The notes beneath the pieces were generated by a model, which did no database searches, had not been told where the DNA came from, and was given only the letters and a program-made list of their open reading frames with translations. Of a DNA stretch of 64,000 bases, positions 11,845-21,682 are shown piece by piece. The stretch spans positions 1,116,001 to 1,180,000 of the forward strand of contig JACONQ010000002.1 of NCBI GenBank assembly GCA_014281115.1, read 5' to 3'. The position numbers were made by a program, and so were the translations under genes. Each line of letters starts with the position of its first letter. The stretch's first letter is position 1. Source of the DNA: Laburnicola sp. R22_1. Its lineage: Eukaryota; Ascomycota; Dothideomycetes; Pleosporales; Didymosphaeriaceae.

Positions 11845-12681
11845 CTACTCATACAACACCAAACACCTCACTTCCACCGACCTCCTCAGCGGCGCATCGG
11901 CCACCTGATTAACCTCCTGCACAGCCCCATGGGCAACCCCACCCAATCTCCATCTCCGCGTGGAGTCGAAGTCAACAAACAAGAGTGCCTCGCTAGGCTC
12001 CATCTCACTCACATAACAAAACCGGTACTCTGGATGATACCTCAAGCCGCGAATGTGCGACTTGTAGTTGGAGCGCGTGTACACCGGGTCCGCGAGACTA
12101 GTAGGATGAATCGGGATAGACGACGGGTCGAGGAGGGCAAGCGGCATCTGGAACACGGGAACACCGACGGGACGCCATACGTTGACGATAGCCCAGTGGC
12201 GGGATGACCAGTGCGAAGCTTCGTGTGCGCCGAGTACGCGTTCGAGATGAGCTTGGGCGGTACTTGCGTCGTTGTCGATGTGGAAATCGGGCACGGGTGT
12301 GGTGGGGTAGCTCTTCACTTTGTGCACCGCGGTGGGGCTTTGCTGTCTGTAGCGGTGGTGGAAAGCGATGACTTCGACGGAGCCGGTGATGCTCTTGACT
12401 AGGTCTTCGCATTCTTCGTAATAGGCGCTTAGTGCGCTGTGTGTTGAGGGACCGGCTTCGTCTGGGGATGTGAAGTCGCACTCTCGTAGGCAGGATGTGG
12501 CTTCTACTTTTTGGAATCCCTTGGTTTGGATGCTGGGTTGGGGGGTGAGGGTGCGGATGTCGGTTAGGTGGATTTTTCGGGTGGTAGGTGGGAGGAGGTT
12601 GGATTGGCCGGAGGCGTAGTCGAGGAAGGCGAATTTTCCGTCTTTAGTACCCGCGAAGAATTGGGCGGTTGCTAGTGTCAT
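11845..12681 (-). CDS. CmcJ/NvfI/AsaB-like oxidoreductase (GA4-desaturase-like family)
   Basis: Single exon, 278 aa. The fungal family of CmcJ-like enzymes (hydroxylases and desaturases such as AsaB, often in secondary-metabolite clusters) is shown by the mid-protein block SRHWAIVNVWRP followed by PLALLD, and by the C-terminal block YVSEMEPSEALLFVDFDS. The typical PHTAF-like metal-ligand segment is represented by AHGAVQE, which keeps the His but differs around it. Length is close to the family norm. The stop lies about 100 bp from the Copia insertion, on its far side, so the insertion leaves the coding region intact. The substrate cannot be told. The next gene (ARA2-like) lies 1.5 kb upstream on the same strand and is not obviously co-regulated. 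Confidence 0.82.
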   Translation of the reverse strand: MTLATAQFFAGTKDGKFAFLDYASGQSNLLPPTTRKIHLTDIRTLTPQPSIQTKGFQKVEATSCLRECDFTSPDEAGPSTHSALSAYYEECEDLVKSITGSVEVIAFHHRYRQQSPTAVHKVKSYPTTPVPDFHIDNDASTAQAHLERVLGAHEASHWSSRHWAIVNVWRPVGVPVFQMPLALLDPSSIPIHPTSLADPVYTRSNYKSHIRGLRYHPEYRFCYVSEMEPSEALLFVDFDSTRRWRLGGVAHGAVQEVNQVADAPLRRSVEVRCLVLYE

Positions 12682-14170
12682 TGTGGTGTTTTGAGCTTTG
12701 AGTAGTTTTGAATAGCAATTCCGCGAACGAGGGCATGATTCTGATATACGTTGTTGCGGACCATTTTGGGATGAGTAACGGTGTATAACTCAGTTAGATG
12801 TTGGTGGCGCTTTGTTGGTCTGGTTTAGCGAGTGGTATAACTGGTGTTCAGGATCCCTATTTGGGGGCTTCTGTATGGAGGATTCTACAGCCACGCGAAC
12901 GCGCGGAGAACTTGTTGTCAATGATGTTGTTGTTCCTATTGTGAGAGTTTGAAAAGACCTCTTCAGGAAATGATGCGCAATTATGAAGGCGAGGTTTGCC
13001 TCTATTTTTGCGTTGAATTGTCAGCAGCTGACTGCATGTGTTGGGTGACGTATTACGCAAGGTTTGGGGGCACATGAAGAGCAACAGAGGGAATCTGCAT
13101 TTCGCTCACCTGGCGGCAAGTTGGAAACGGCCGGAGCGAGGAGTGTAAGCAGAGTTGAAGTTGAGGTTGGATGTTACATACAACCCAACCCAACAGGTTG
13201 TCTCGGTAGATCGACGGCGGAAATCCTAATACCGTCTAGTCGTATCTTGAATGCCCCCATGGTTATGGATGGTGTATCGTGGTAGTAGCGCCTACCTGAG
13301 CCCCAGTTTCGGTAGTGTGGATTGGAACTTGGGCAAAGTCTGGTCGCCCCGGGTTTTCAACAATAGTACTGATACAGGCCGTACTACTACAGGACGTATT
13401 AGATTTGACAGAGAGATTGAAATGGATGTGAGAGAGTCCCGGTCGGACGCAAAAGGGAGCCAAACCAGATTGATTTGGGGTACCGGAAATTCCAAGAGTT
13501 GCGGTACACGCAGTTCAAAATGCGTCATAGTTGGGGAACAAAACAAAAACAAGCAAAGCCACAGTACGACCTACATTCTTCTTATTCAGGAGCATGAGCG
13601 TGGCTCTGAAGTATACGAAAGACTCGGTGTAGGCTCTTTACCGCGTCATTACATTGGGACGAGCAGAAGCGAGGCGTTTTGCGTTGATGTTGGTATAGAG
13701 AGGCTCTCCGACGAATTTTGAGAGATGGTTCATCATGTACTGCATTAAGTAGGCTAGGTGGAGTGAAACAATTGAATTTGAATGACGACCTGCTGCTTTA
13801 CCCTGGTTCACTGCTTTGTTCAGCACCCTGACAGCTTCCCCCGGCAGCGTTTTACTGTGTACCGAAAGGTCGCGAAGTCTCGTCCTTTGGATGACGACCT
13901 GAATTGAAGCTCTCCGAGTCTTGCTGATGCCGTCCCGGGTTTTGTCACGGCTAGAAATTTGAATAATTGAACGCCTTCCACTAGCATGAACCATTCTCTA
14001 TTGCACCTGCAAATAATTGTCCATGATTGAAGGTCAATTCCCTTGCAACATATTGATCCAGACTGTTCTGGATGGGTTTACTCACTATCCCTGAACTTGG
14101 CCTACGGCAGAGAGAGTCGACGGTGGTGCCCTCCCGACTAATTGCCGGTGTCGAGGACGACAGCACCATG
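12682..14170. other. intergenic, no gene supported
   Basis: 1.5 kb upstream of the CmcJ-like gene. The open frames (13251-13721 plus, 13638-13994 minus and others) overlap on opposite strands and have no recognisable motif. The 200 bp next to 12681 should hold the promoter of that gene. Confidence 0.5.
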
Positions 14171-15394
14171 TTATCTACCACCAGCATCTTTCTTTTTCTT
14201 ATTGACGAAAGCCGCGTCAGGACTCTCCCAAGAGTACCCAAACCACGGCCCCAAAATATCTTCTACGCCCTCCGCCAATATCTGCACTGCCCTCCTCCTA
14301 TTCCGCGACCACTCCCAGTCGCGTTCCCACCGTCCCGCCTGCACTGCCGTCTGCTCGCCACCCTCAAGTCCATCGAGGACAGAGCGCCACACCAGCATCG
14401 TCTTTTCAAGTTCCTCGGGGCGAGACACGCCAATGACACTGACGCCGAGCTTTGTGCCGCCAACTTCCTCATTGCACTCAGGTTTCCAAGGGAGTCCTGA
14501 GGCCGGGTCGCCGCGCGAACCGCATAGGGCACCTTTGGATATCCATGTCTCGAGGGCCCAGCGGATCGCGATGTCTTCGATCTTCTCATCGTGGCGGTCG
14601 CAGAAGTCTGAAGCTTCGCGCACTGCGGCGCGCAGTTCACGAGAGGCGGGGTGCCAGTCTCCGAGGCCACCTATGGGCACGCCCTCGCGTCGTAGCAGGC
14701 CCATCCCAAGACATGAAGCGTTGGTTGTCACGTCGACGCCTGCTTTGTGGAAACGCTCGATACCTCGCGGACCGCCGAGCGTCTGGTTCTGCAGGTTGAA
14801 GTGTGCGTAGGACTGCACGCAGTCGATAGGTTCACCCGTCTCGCGCAGGAGCATTTCCGCCGTATCGCCCAGCACATCGAGAGGATACCCGCAGATACCG
14901 ACGTAGCGGACCAAGCCCTCGTCTCTGAGCTTGCGCAGCTCAGTGACCGCTTCTAGTACCTCAGCCGCCGAAACAAACTCAATGTCGTGGCAGTAGATCA
15001 AGTCGAGATAATCTGTATGCAAGCGCTCTAAGCTACGCGTCACGCTCTTTCGGACCCATTGTGCGGAATAATCGAACTCGTCTGCGACTATGCGGCCCAC
15101 CTTCGTGAGGATCATATACGAGGAGCGGGGAAACGTCTCGCGGACAGAAGGCGTAGCCAGCGCATCGCCGAGCAGTTGTTCCGAGGGGCCGTAGTAGGGT
15201 GATGTGTCAAAGGCACGGATGCCGTGTGTGAGGGCCGCCTTTACGAGGCCGACGGTATCGAGGGCAAAGGGGTCGTCGTTGAATTGGTGGTTGAAGGTTG
15301 CGGTGCCGAAGATGATGGGCGGGAGTATAGATGAGAGGGATGTTCGCTTGCCGTTGGCCTCTGAGAAGGGGATTTGGGTGGGCGCGGACGCCAT
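14171..15394 (-). CDS. ARA2: D-arabinose 1-dehydrogenase-like aldo/keto reductase
   Basis: Single exon, 407 aa. Fungal Ara2 oxidises D-arabinose to the lactone in cytosolic D-erythroascorbate synthesis. The AKR catalytic tetrad is visible: D63 and Y68 in FDTSPYYG, K98 in ILTKVG, H136 in LIYCHDIEF. The segments WVRKSVTRSLERLHTDYLDLIY, GLVRYVGICGYP and ASCLGMGLL are typical of the L-galactose/D-arabinose dehydrogenase branch rather than of general AKRs. The C-terminus ends in a basic run (NKKKKDAGGR). The ATG lies 5' of the barrel-opening strand PPIIFGTATF and is preceded by an in-frame stop region, so the start is secure. The gene looks intact and is probably housekeeping. Confidence 0.85.
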   Translation of the reverse strand: MASAPTQIPFSEANGKRTSLSSILPPIIFGTATFNHQFNDDPFALDTVGLVKAALTHGIRAFDTSPYYGPSEQLLGDALATPSVRETFPRSSYMILTKVGRIVADEFDYSAQWVRKSVTRSLERLHTDYLDLIYCHDIEFVSAAEVLEAVTELRKLRDEGLVRYVGICGYPLDVLGDTAEMLLRETGEPIDCVQSYAHFNLQNQTLGGPRGIERFHKAGVDVTTNASCLGMGLLRREGVPIGGLGDWHPASRELRAAVREASDFCDRHDEKIEDIAIRWALETWISKGALCGSRGDPASGLPWKPECNEEVGGTKLGVSVIGVSRPEELEKTMLVWRSVLDGLEGGEQTAVQAGRWERDWEWSRNRRRAVQILAEGVEDILGPWFGYSWESPDAAFVNKKKKDAGGR

Positions 15395-16161
15395 GTTCTG
15401 GCTGGGTATCTTGGGGTTGGAAACCGCCTTTCTGGTGGGATTGACGTAGGCTGTGCAATAGTGGGGTAGTTAGTCGGTCTACCACAGCAACAGAGAGAGC
15501 CGGCTGCCCCTTTAACAGTTGCTTTGTGTGTTGATTCCACTGAAGTGAATTGATTTCAGGCAGCGCAATGTGTAATTATGCCATTAGCTGCATATCGTCT
15601 GCTTAGTTAAGGTGGTATCCGCGCCTAGTCGATCAGGCAAGAGCACCGGAGCGCTCTTTCCAAAAAAATTCATGAATGACGGTTCTGGCACTACCAAGCA
15701 CATACGACCACAGGACACTGAAAACAATGCTTCCCGTCCGCTCAGCAATATTTAAGCAGTGTACCGGCGGATTAGTACTCGGGTCGGTGACGACCGTGGA
15801 ATCCCCGCTGTTGTATGTTTTTGGATAATTTTTCCGCTTTTTTTTTGTGGTTGCTTGGCTGCTCCACGGGCTTGGTGGTGGTCATGTGACCAATCCCGGA
15901 CCTCGGGACTCGGGACCGCGGGAGCCGGCGGACTAGCGTGATGACTAATACGAGCATAATCCACCCCATCGATGTAGCATAACTACGAACCAACAACGAT
16001 GGAACAATCATTAATCCAGCCTCAAGTTAACCTCCTAGGTGACCGCGTGAGAATACCTATTGTTGTATGTTTTTTGCGTTGTTCAAACTATAGTCGCGTG
16101 CTAGGTGTGAATCCCCGCTGTTGTATGTTTTTTGGCGAATTCTATTAAACCTTAAATGTTA
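15395..16161. other. intergenic with three degenerate copies of a ~40-bp motif
   Basis: Copies end in TGTTGTATGTTTTT at about 15789-15825, 16038-16080 and 16098-16140. The first and third also share GAATCCCCGCTG. They lie between the ARA2-like promoter and element A. No gene is seen. Confidence 0.6.
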
Positions 16162-17535
16162 TACCGTGGGTCACCACCTGGTGCACGGCCCCACCTGGTG
16201 CACGGTTTCCAGATGCCCACACCCACAACTTTTGCAGCTGTAGAGTCGCATATATATTGTATTATCGCGAGATTTTTTAGTGGAGGGCTTTTAAGGACCT
16301 ATTTGATTGATTGGTAACGATAAACTACGTGCGATACCTCTGTGGGAGGCGTACTTTGCGGGTACGCGTGGCAGGGCCGGGTGTAGGCACCACATCAACT
16401 ACAGATGATATATCCACACCAACATCCTCTGTCTCCTCAGCGACTTGAGGAGGTGGTGCAAAGGCCTTTTGACGGCGTCTATTACCCTTTTTGGAGAATT
16501 GTATATCTTGTTGGAGTTGCTTTTTGGCTTCGCGCGCGATCCTAGCTTCTTCGCGCTGCACAGCCTTCTCGCGCTGTTCTTAAAGGCGTATTTCTTTGGC
16601 CACCTCTCTCATGCGCTGCCTCTCTTCAAGCATAGTAGCCTTCTCCTGCTTCTGCTACTCCCTACGCTTAATCTCCTTGGACTTCTGTTGTTGTAGTAGC
16701 TGCTTGTTAGCATCCTTTTGTGCTTGGCAATCGCGGGCGTCCTTAACTTTGGATGGCGACCAGAATATAGCTCCACTATTATACTCCTGCGGTGCCTTAA
16801 GTAATAGAGGCCTGCCACGTTGACGGCGCTTCTTCTTATTAACAAAGGCCCCTCTAAGTCGCTCGTTTTCATGCTAGAGGAGCTGTTTTTGTACAGCCAT
16901 CACGTGAATCGTCTGGCTTAGCTGTTGGGAGCGTCAATCGTAGATATCCTCCACTACCTGGCGCAGTAATCGCTCAATCTTTCTCCAATCTAAAGCGCTG
17001 AGTACGGAAGTAGTACTATCGCTTAATAAGGGCCTCTCAGTCTCCTCTATTTTAAACTTCTTAAGTATAGCCTCTAAGTCTAACAGCGAAAGCCCTGTGA
17101 CTTAAAAAGCTGTTAAAATCGTCTTTTCCTTAAACGTTGTATGCCAGGCCTTATAGAACAAGCGGAAGAAGTCTCTTTTTATAATCGCGGAGATGCCCTA
17201 ACAGCTATACATGAACTCAGAGAGCTCGTTTAAGTAGGCAGTTAATAAAGGCTTAAAAAGGCAGACGTTAAGCGGCTGCAAGGTGTAGGTAGCGTGGGGA
17301 GGATAGATGGCTAGAAGAATCCAATTATTGTCGCAAAACTTAATAAACTCCATTAATATATATGAGCCATAGCTGTTAAGAATAAGTAAATAATATAATC
17401 GTCTTGCCTTTGCTTTTATTTCGCGATTAAACACCTGTTTAAGCCATAAGAGCCCTAGCTTGTTGTTAGTCCATCTACTAGGCGATAAGGCGAAGAAGGT
17501 TTTGTGCTCTATAGGGTCGAAATCCTAAAGCTATA

Positions 17536-19322
17536 AGCTCGCGCACAAGGAACTCGCGCACCCCTAGTTCTCGCGCACCCCCACCAAATCGCGCCCCCTC
17601 ACAAAGACGCGTATTTTATCAACACTTCTTGTTCAATATGGATATACGCGAGCAGAGTATACAATTTGCTATCGCGCAATACAATGCTGGCGTTTTTACA
17701 AGCCAACGAGCCGCCGCAAAGGCCTACGGTGTTCCTCCCTCCACCCTACGCGATCGACTAGGTGGCATGGCGAACAGACGCGCCAGCCACGCCAACCAGC
17801 AGCGATTGACACCGGATCAAGAAAGCTTCCTAGTAGAGTGGATTCTTGAGCAGGATACCAATGGCTACCCTCCCTCGCACGCGCGCGCTCGAGAAATGGC
17901 GACCCGAATTCTCCGTATGAACGGCGACGTAGAGCCTCTAGGCAAAAGGTGGATGCAACACTTTATACAGCGCAACCCACGCGTTGCTTCTGTTATAGGG
18001 AGAAAGCTAGATACAAGCCGCGCTGAGGCAGCTACACCAGAACAAATCAACGCGTTTCTTGAGCTATTTGAGCGCGTCAGAATCAGGCTAGGCATACAGG
18101 CAGAGAATATCTGGAATATTAATGAGACTAGTATTGCCCTTGGTGTAGGTACCAACTCCAGGGTGCTCGCAAATAGCCAAAAAAGAAAGGCTTACATTAA
18201 GTCGCCAGAGAATCGCGAGTGGGTCTCAATAATTGAGGCTGTATCAGCTACAGGGCAGAAGCTGCCCTGCGCTGTTATTTTCAAAGGCCAGAGCCTACAA
18301 ACAACCTGGTTTCCAGCATCTATACCAAATTGGCTCTATACAACCTCAGAGAATGGGTGGACCTTGCAGGAGATAGGCCTTGAGTGGTTGCGCCGGCTCT
18401 TTCTACCAGAATTAGCGCCTAAGGGTAGCCAATACCGGCTACTCCTCTGCGACGCGCATAGTAGCCATGTGAATATTGAGTTCCTCTGGGCTTGCAAGCA
18501 GGCTCGAGTAGAGCTTCTATTTCTACCAGCTTATTTAACACACCTCCTACAGCCGCTAGATTTATTAGGGTTCTCGGTTATTAAGTCGAACTATAAAAAT
18601 CACATACGCGACCTGGCGAGCCTTGACGATGCCGCGCCTATTAAGAAGGCGCGCTTTATTAGCTACTACCACCTAGCCAGAGAGGAAGGCCTCTCAGAGA
18701 GGGTGATTCGGGCTGGCTGGCGCGCTGCTGGTCTTGTTCCCTATAACCCTAATCAGGTACTTCTATCCTCACAGGTTATAGGCAGGCCAGCAACGCCGCC
18801 ACGCCTACCTCAGGACCTTAACGCGATCAATACGCTCTATCGCACCCCTTAGAAACTTTAGGACGTGTACGCAACTCAGAAACATATTGAGAGGTTACAA
18901 GAGCTATTAAAACCTACGCGCTAGGCATTCCAAAAAATGAGCAAGGCAATAGCTATTAGCAATAGTTGAGCAGCAAAGCAGGAATCAATAATCTCTCGCC
19001 TACAGTATCAACTAGAGGCTACTAGCTCTTAGAAAAAGCGGAAACGAATCACTGTAGATTACAACCAAAGATTTGCTGATATTGAGAGTATCAAGCGTAC
19101 AGTTGATCAAGCTGCTGCTGCAGAAGCTTAGAGCTCTAGGCCTAGAGCTTAGAGGCGTGCTGTAGCTACAGGGAGGGCAGCGCCTGATACTACCTTTCAA
19201 TCTATGTGCATGGAGTGGCAATTAGAATAGGCGTTAATAAAATACGCGTCTTTTTTGTGCGGGTGCGCGATTTGGTGGGGTGCGCGAGTACTAGGGGTGC
19301 GCGAGTTCCTTGTGCGCGAGCT
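17536..19322 (+). mobile_element. Element B: 1.79-kb Fot1/pogo-type transposon nested in element A
   Basis: Ends begin AGCTCGCGCACAAGGAACTC in inverted orientation (17536 onward, and ending at 19322). The long imperfect TIRs (~80 bp) are built of repeated CTCGCGCAC units. TA duplication at 17534-17535 and 19323-19324. Orientation is opposite to element A. It carries one long open frame plus a C-terminal continuation broken by stops. Confidence 0.93.
17638..18852 (+). CDS. Element B pogo-type DDE_1 transposase, C-terminally truncated and probably inactive
   Basis: 404 aa open from ATG 17638. Order: psq-type HTH (SQRAAAKAYGVPPSTLRDRL), CENP-B-type HTH (PDQESFLVEWILEQ to LGKRWMQHFIQRNPRV), DDE_1 catalytic domain. 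The first catalytic position reads NINETS (N162 where Asp is expected), the second is D272 in LLLCDAHSSH and the third D308 in LLQPLDLLGF, giving DD35D spacing. The frame continues without indels to about 19228, interrupted by seven or more stops (TAG at 18850, 18859, 18922 and later, plus one TGA), so the native protein was about 530 aa. The Asp-to-Asn change sits in a TpG-to-TpA context. A TTG nine bases upstream is in frame but ATG 17638 is the natural start. Confidence 0.8.
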   Translation: MDIREQSIQFAIAQYNAGVFTSQRAAAKAYGVPPSTLRDRLGGMANRRASHANQQRLTPDQESFLVEWILEQDTNGYPPSHARAREMATRILRMNGDVEPLGKRWMQHFIQRNPRVASVIGRKLDTSRAEAATPEQINAFLELFERVRIRLGIQAENIWNINETSIALGVGTNSRVLANSQKRKAYIKSPENREWVSIIEAVSATGQKLPCAVIFKGQSLQTTWFPASIPNWLYTTSENGWTLQEIGLEWLRRLFLPELAPKGSQYRLLLCDAHSSHVNIEFLWACKQARVELLFLPAYLTHLLQPLDLLGFSVIKSNYKNHIRDLASLDDAAPIKKARFISYYHLAREEGLSERVIRAGWRAAGLVPYNPNQVLLSSQVIGRPATPPRLPQDLNAINTLYRTP

Positions 19323-20088
19323 TAAGTCTTATATCTTGCCAGAAACAGCCTAATAAATTAGCGCAGGCGTAAGATAGCTGCTGTTGGCGCAAATACAGGC
19401 TATTGTAGTTATCCACTCCCTATTGCCATCCTAGAGTGCTTGTTTCACGCCTCTGTGATTATATCAATGGCAGGAGAACACGCGCTTTATTTTTAACAGC
19501 ACCCCAATTAAGGAGCCCTTCTTATCCATATTGTAGATATTGCGAGCCTTAATATTATACTAAGTTATCTTCTAGTCTAGGAGCTTAAAATATAGGGCGT
19601 ATTTGAAGGCAGAGTCAGCTCTGTGGCGTGTGGAATCGATGCCGGATACCCATCGAGATACAAGCTCAATGTGATGCCGCGCAATAAAGCGATCAACCCA
19701 GTTTTTTCCTAGCTCTTTTTCTGCTATTTCTGCTGCGAAATTCCGTATCATCTCCCTTGTAGGTGGTAGCCCTCGTACACAGAGCTTATCAATATATTGT
19801 ACGAGCTCAGTTTCCTGTGTAGAGTTGAGAAGGCGCATATTATCGACTTTCTCCGCATAGCTGCCGATAACCCCGCGGTGACGCTTCGACAGCAACGTTC
19901 GATCAACACCGTACTTTTTCGCAGTCTGAGTATAATTAGGCTTCTCTCCAAGCTTCAGCGATTTTAACGACTCTAGGGCAGCCTCCATTGGGTGTATATT
20001 GGTGGTGTAAAGCGATTCTGAAAGTGCGGGAGATTTGGTGTTGGCCGTGCACGAGGTGGGGCCGTGCACGAGGTGGTGACCCACGGTA

Positions 20089-20604
20089 CATGTATCCCAC
20101 AGTGACTAGCCAGTTGCCTACGTCGCAGACACGAACGGAAAACACGGCCTAGATTCAATTTAAAATGCGGATAGTCCGATCCTCGACAAGAACAATGAAG
20201 GTATCAGAGAAGCTGGCTAAGTCTTCTCTTTAGCATATTGGATTTCAAGAATAATGGATGCGAGTAGCTCCAGGGCGGAATCTCGTTACATAATGTGACG
20301 GGCAGATAAAGCATCTTTCTAATGGTAACGGCATTACCAGTAAATCATCCGAGTAGAGCCAGTAATTGCAAGTGATGAAGAGATCGGGATAGGAGAGAAT
20401 GGATTTGTTAATACACTAAGAGACCCACTAGAAGACGGAGGTTCGAACGACATGTAGGTTAAATCTGAGACATGAGTAGGTCAGACCTCAACAGTATGAT
20501 TCTACCAAGTGAGAAGTATGGGTAGAGTCCGCCTGCGTATTGTATATCCCAAGGTAAACAACGTTGCAGTCCCTTCGAGGTCCGAAACTGCTCGTTGATT
20601 CGCC
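20089..20604. other. intergenic, nothing recognised
   Basis: 500 bp between element A and the 3' end of the chitinase fragment. No gene, RNA gene or repeat was seen. GGTTCGAAC at about 20451 looks like a tRNA B box but no cloverleaf fits around it. Confidence 0.5.
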
Positions 20605-21350
20605 TCATATGGAACACATTACGCCTCGTATGCTTTCAACCTTATCCAACTTCGTCTTTACGTTTCCAAGCCCATCCTTGTCCTTCTTACTGAGGATCCT
20701 CCTCCACGACGCAGCGTTCCTAAACCCAGACCTTCCGACACCAGCGCCAGCCAAGTAGCTGAAAACAGCCATAAACGCATTTTCCGGATTCTCCACAATC
20801 TCGTAGACTGTCAAGGCAGCATCCCTAACTCCCCCAATCAGGCGGAGCACACTATGCATGGCCACTAATCCGGAGGCACCAACTCCCCCAATCAGGCGGA
20901 GCACACTATGCATGGCCACTAATCCGGAGGCACCAACTCCCCCAATCAGGCGGAGCACACTATGCATGGCCACTAATCCGGAGGCACCAACTCCCTCACC
21001 AACGAAGGGGACCCAAAACAGGAAACTAGTGACGAGGAGCAGAATCAGCTCCTCGCGCTCTTTCTTTTCGATCTCGTTTGCCTTTTCGACAATCTTCGTC
21101 ATACTATCCACGGCCTCCAGCATCGAGAATGCAGGCAACGATGTTGCGTCCACCATATCGGAATTGGACAAATCGTCGTCATACTGGGCCACCAAATGCA
21201 TTATCTTAATGCGGTCAAGCAGATCCGAAGCGTTGGCATAAGAGTTACCAATGAGTTCCTTCGGGTTGTATATCTTGATCTTGTCGTTATCATCATTGGC
21301 CTCGGGGTAATTGTAAAAGAAGTTGTCATGCTTCGCGTGTGTACCTGTAA
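20605..21350 (-). pseudogene. C-terminal fragment of a KlToxA-type (GH18) chitinase
   Basis: The open frame 20605-21201 extends upstream through KIKIYNPKELIGNSYANASD to a splice acceptor near 21350 (TTACAG on the minus strand), about 245 residues. The sequence (NPKELIGNSY, DLLDRIKIMHLVAQYDD, SLPAFSMLEAVDSMTKIVEKA, a hydrophobic WVPFVGEGVGASGL segment, then ALTVYEIVENPENAFMAVFSYLAGAGVG) matches the tail of large secreted fungal class V chitinases related to killer-toxin alpha subunits. Neither the GH18 catalytic barrel nor LysM domains are present upstream; the opposite strand holds another broken gene instead. It contains a perfect 3 x 54-bp duplication. Probably a remnant, although a far-upstream exon cannot be ruled out. 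Confidence 0.7.
20827..20988. repeat. 54-bp perfect tandem repeat, 3 copies
   Basis: Units at 20827-20880, 20881-20934 and 20935-20988 are identical base for base. In the chitinase frame each encodes 18 residues, GASGLVAMHSVLRLIGGV. Family members normally have this segment once. Confidence 0.97.
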
Positions 21351-21498
21351 GTTAAAACTCCCCAAAGAGACCGCTTTCGAGCCGAATTTTCCGAAGGCAA
21401 AGTCCAATACAGCTCAAAAGTCACACTCATGATCTAGAAGTGGATCAATTGCGTGTACGATCTTGATTCATGCCAATGACTTTCATGGACAAACATTG

Positions 21499-21592
21499 TA
21501 CAGCTACAGGACAAAAGTTTGAGTACATTCGGCCTTCGCATTGCTTATCCTAGGGTAACACACAGTAATCGGAACTTTGTCCTAGTACTGTA
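21499..21592. mobile_element. small MITE-like inverted-repeat element, copy 1
   Basis: About 94 bp, beginning TACAG..ACAGGACAAAAG and ending CTTTGTCCTAGTACTGTA, so the ends are imperfect inverted repeats within TA dinucleotides. It shares its ends and the interior TTGCYTATCCT with 56426-56511. No coding capacity. Confidence 0.6.
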
Positions 21593-21682
21593 GTGCACTG
21601 TGTTGCACTGAAACGAGCAATCTATGTGCAACGGCCAGCTGTATTAGAGCTCTTGTCCCGTGGCTGTAGATTTTGCATCTGA

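Larger units (their letters stand above)
16325..19988 (-). pseudogene. Element A transposase (CENP-B HTH + DDE_1), split by element B
   Basis: The start ATG at 19988 opens an N-terminal helix-turn-helix (PNYTQTAKKYGVDRTLLSKRH) and a CENP-B-type DNA-binding region (GLPPTREMIRNFAAEIAEKE, GKNWVDRFIARHH). The first catalytic Asp is in IYNMDKKG near 19535. Element B interrupts at 17536-19322. The frame resumes with the second catalytic segment, which reads LILNSYGSY where an Asp is expected, then LQPLNVCLFKPL and a C-terminal coiled coil with the family block GAIFWSPSKVKDAR. It ends at 16325. Segments at 20084, 17434 and 16561 are in one frame once B plus TA (1789 bp) is removed. Stops are TAG/TAA, mostly at expected Gln positions. 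Confidence 0.88.
16164..20086 (-). mobile_element. Element A: Fot1/pogo-type DNA transposon, interrupted by element B
   Basis: 42-bp terminal inverted repeats (16164-16205 and 20045-20086) match at 40 of 42 positions, start CCGTGGGTCACC and contain an internal duplicated CACCT[G/C]GTGCACGG. The TA target duplication is at 16162-16163 and 20087-20088. After removing element B and one TA the element is about 2.1 kb. A single transposase frame runs on the minus strand with no indels but many stops. The TIR, TA target and DDE_1 transposase place it in the Tc1/mariner superfamily, pogo/Fot1 branch. Confidence 0.93.

Noticed and set aside
13251..13721. 156-codon open frame between the CmcJ-like and ARA2-like genes
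   Set aside because: Opposite-strand frames of similar length overlap it and no domain is recognisable.
14072..14810. Plus-strand frames of 142 and 222 codons
   Set aside because: Antisense shadows of the ARA2-like coding region.
20443..20460. GGTTCGAAC resembling a tRNA B box
   Set aside because: No A box at the right distance and no acceptor or anticodon stem can be paired; no tRNA gene supported anywhere in the window by eye.
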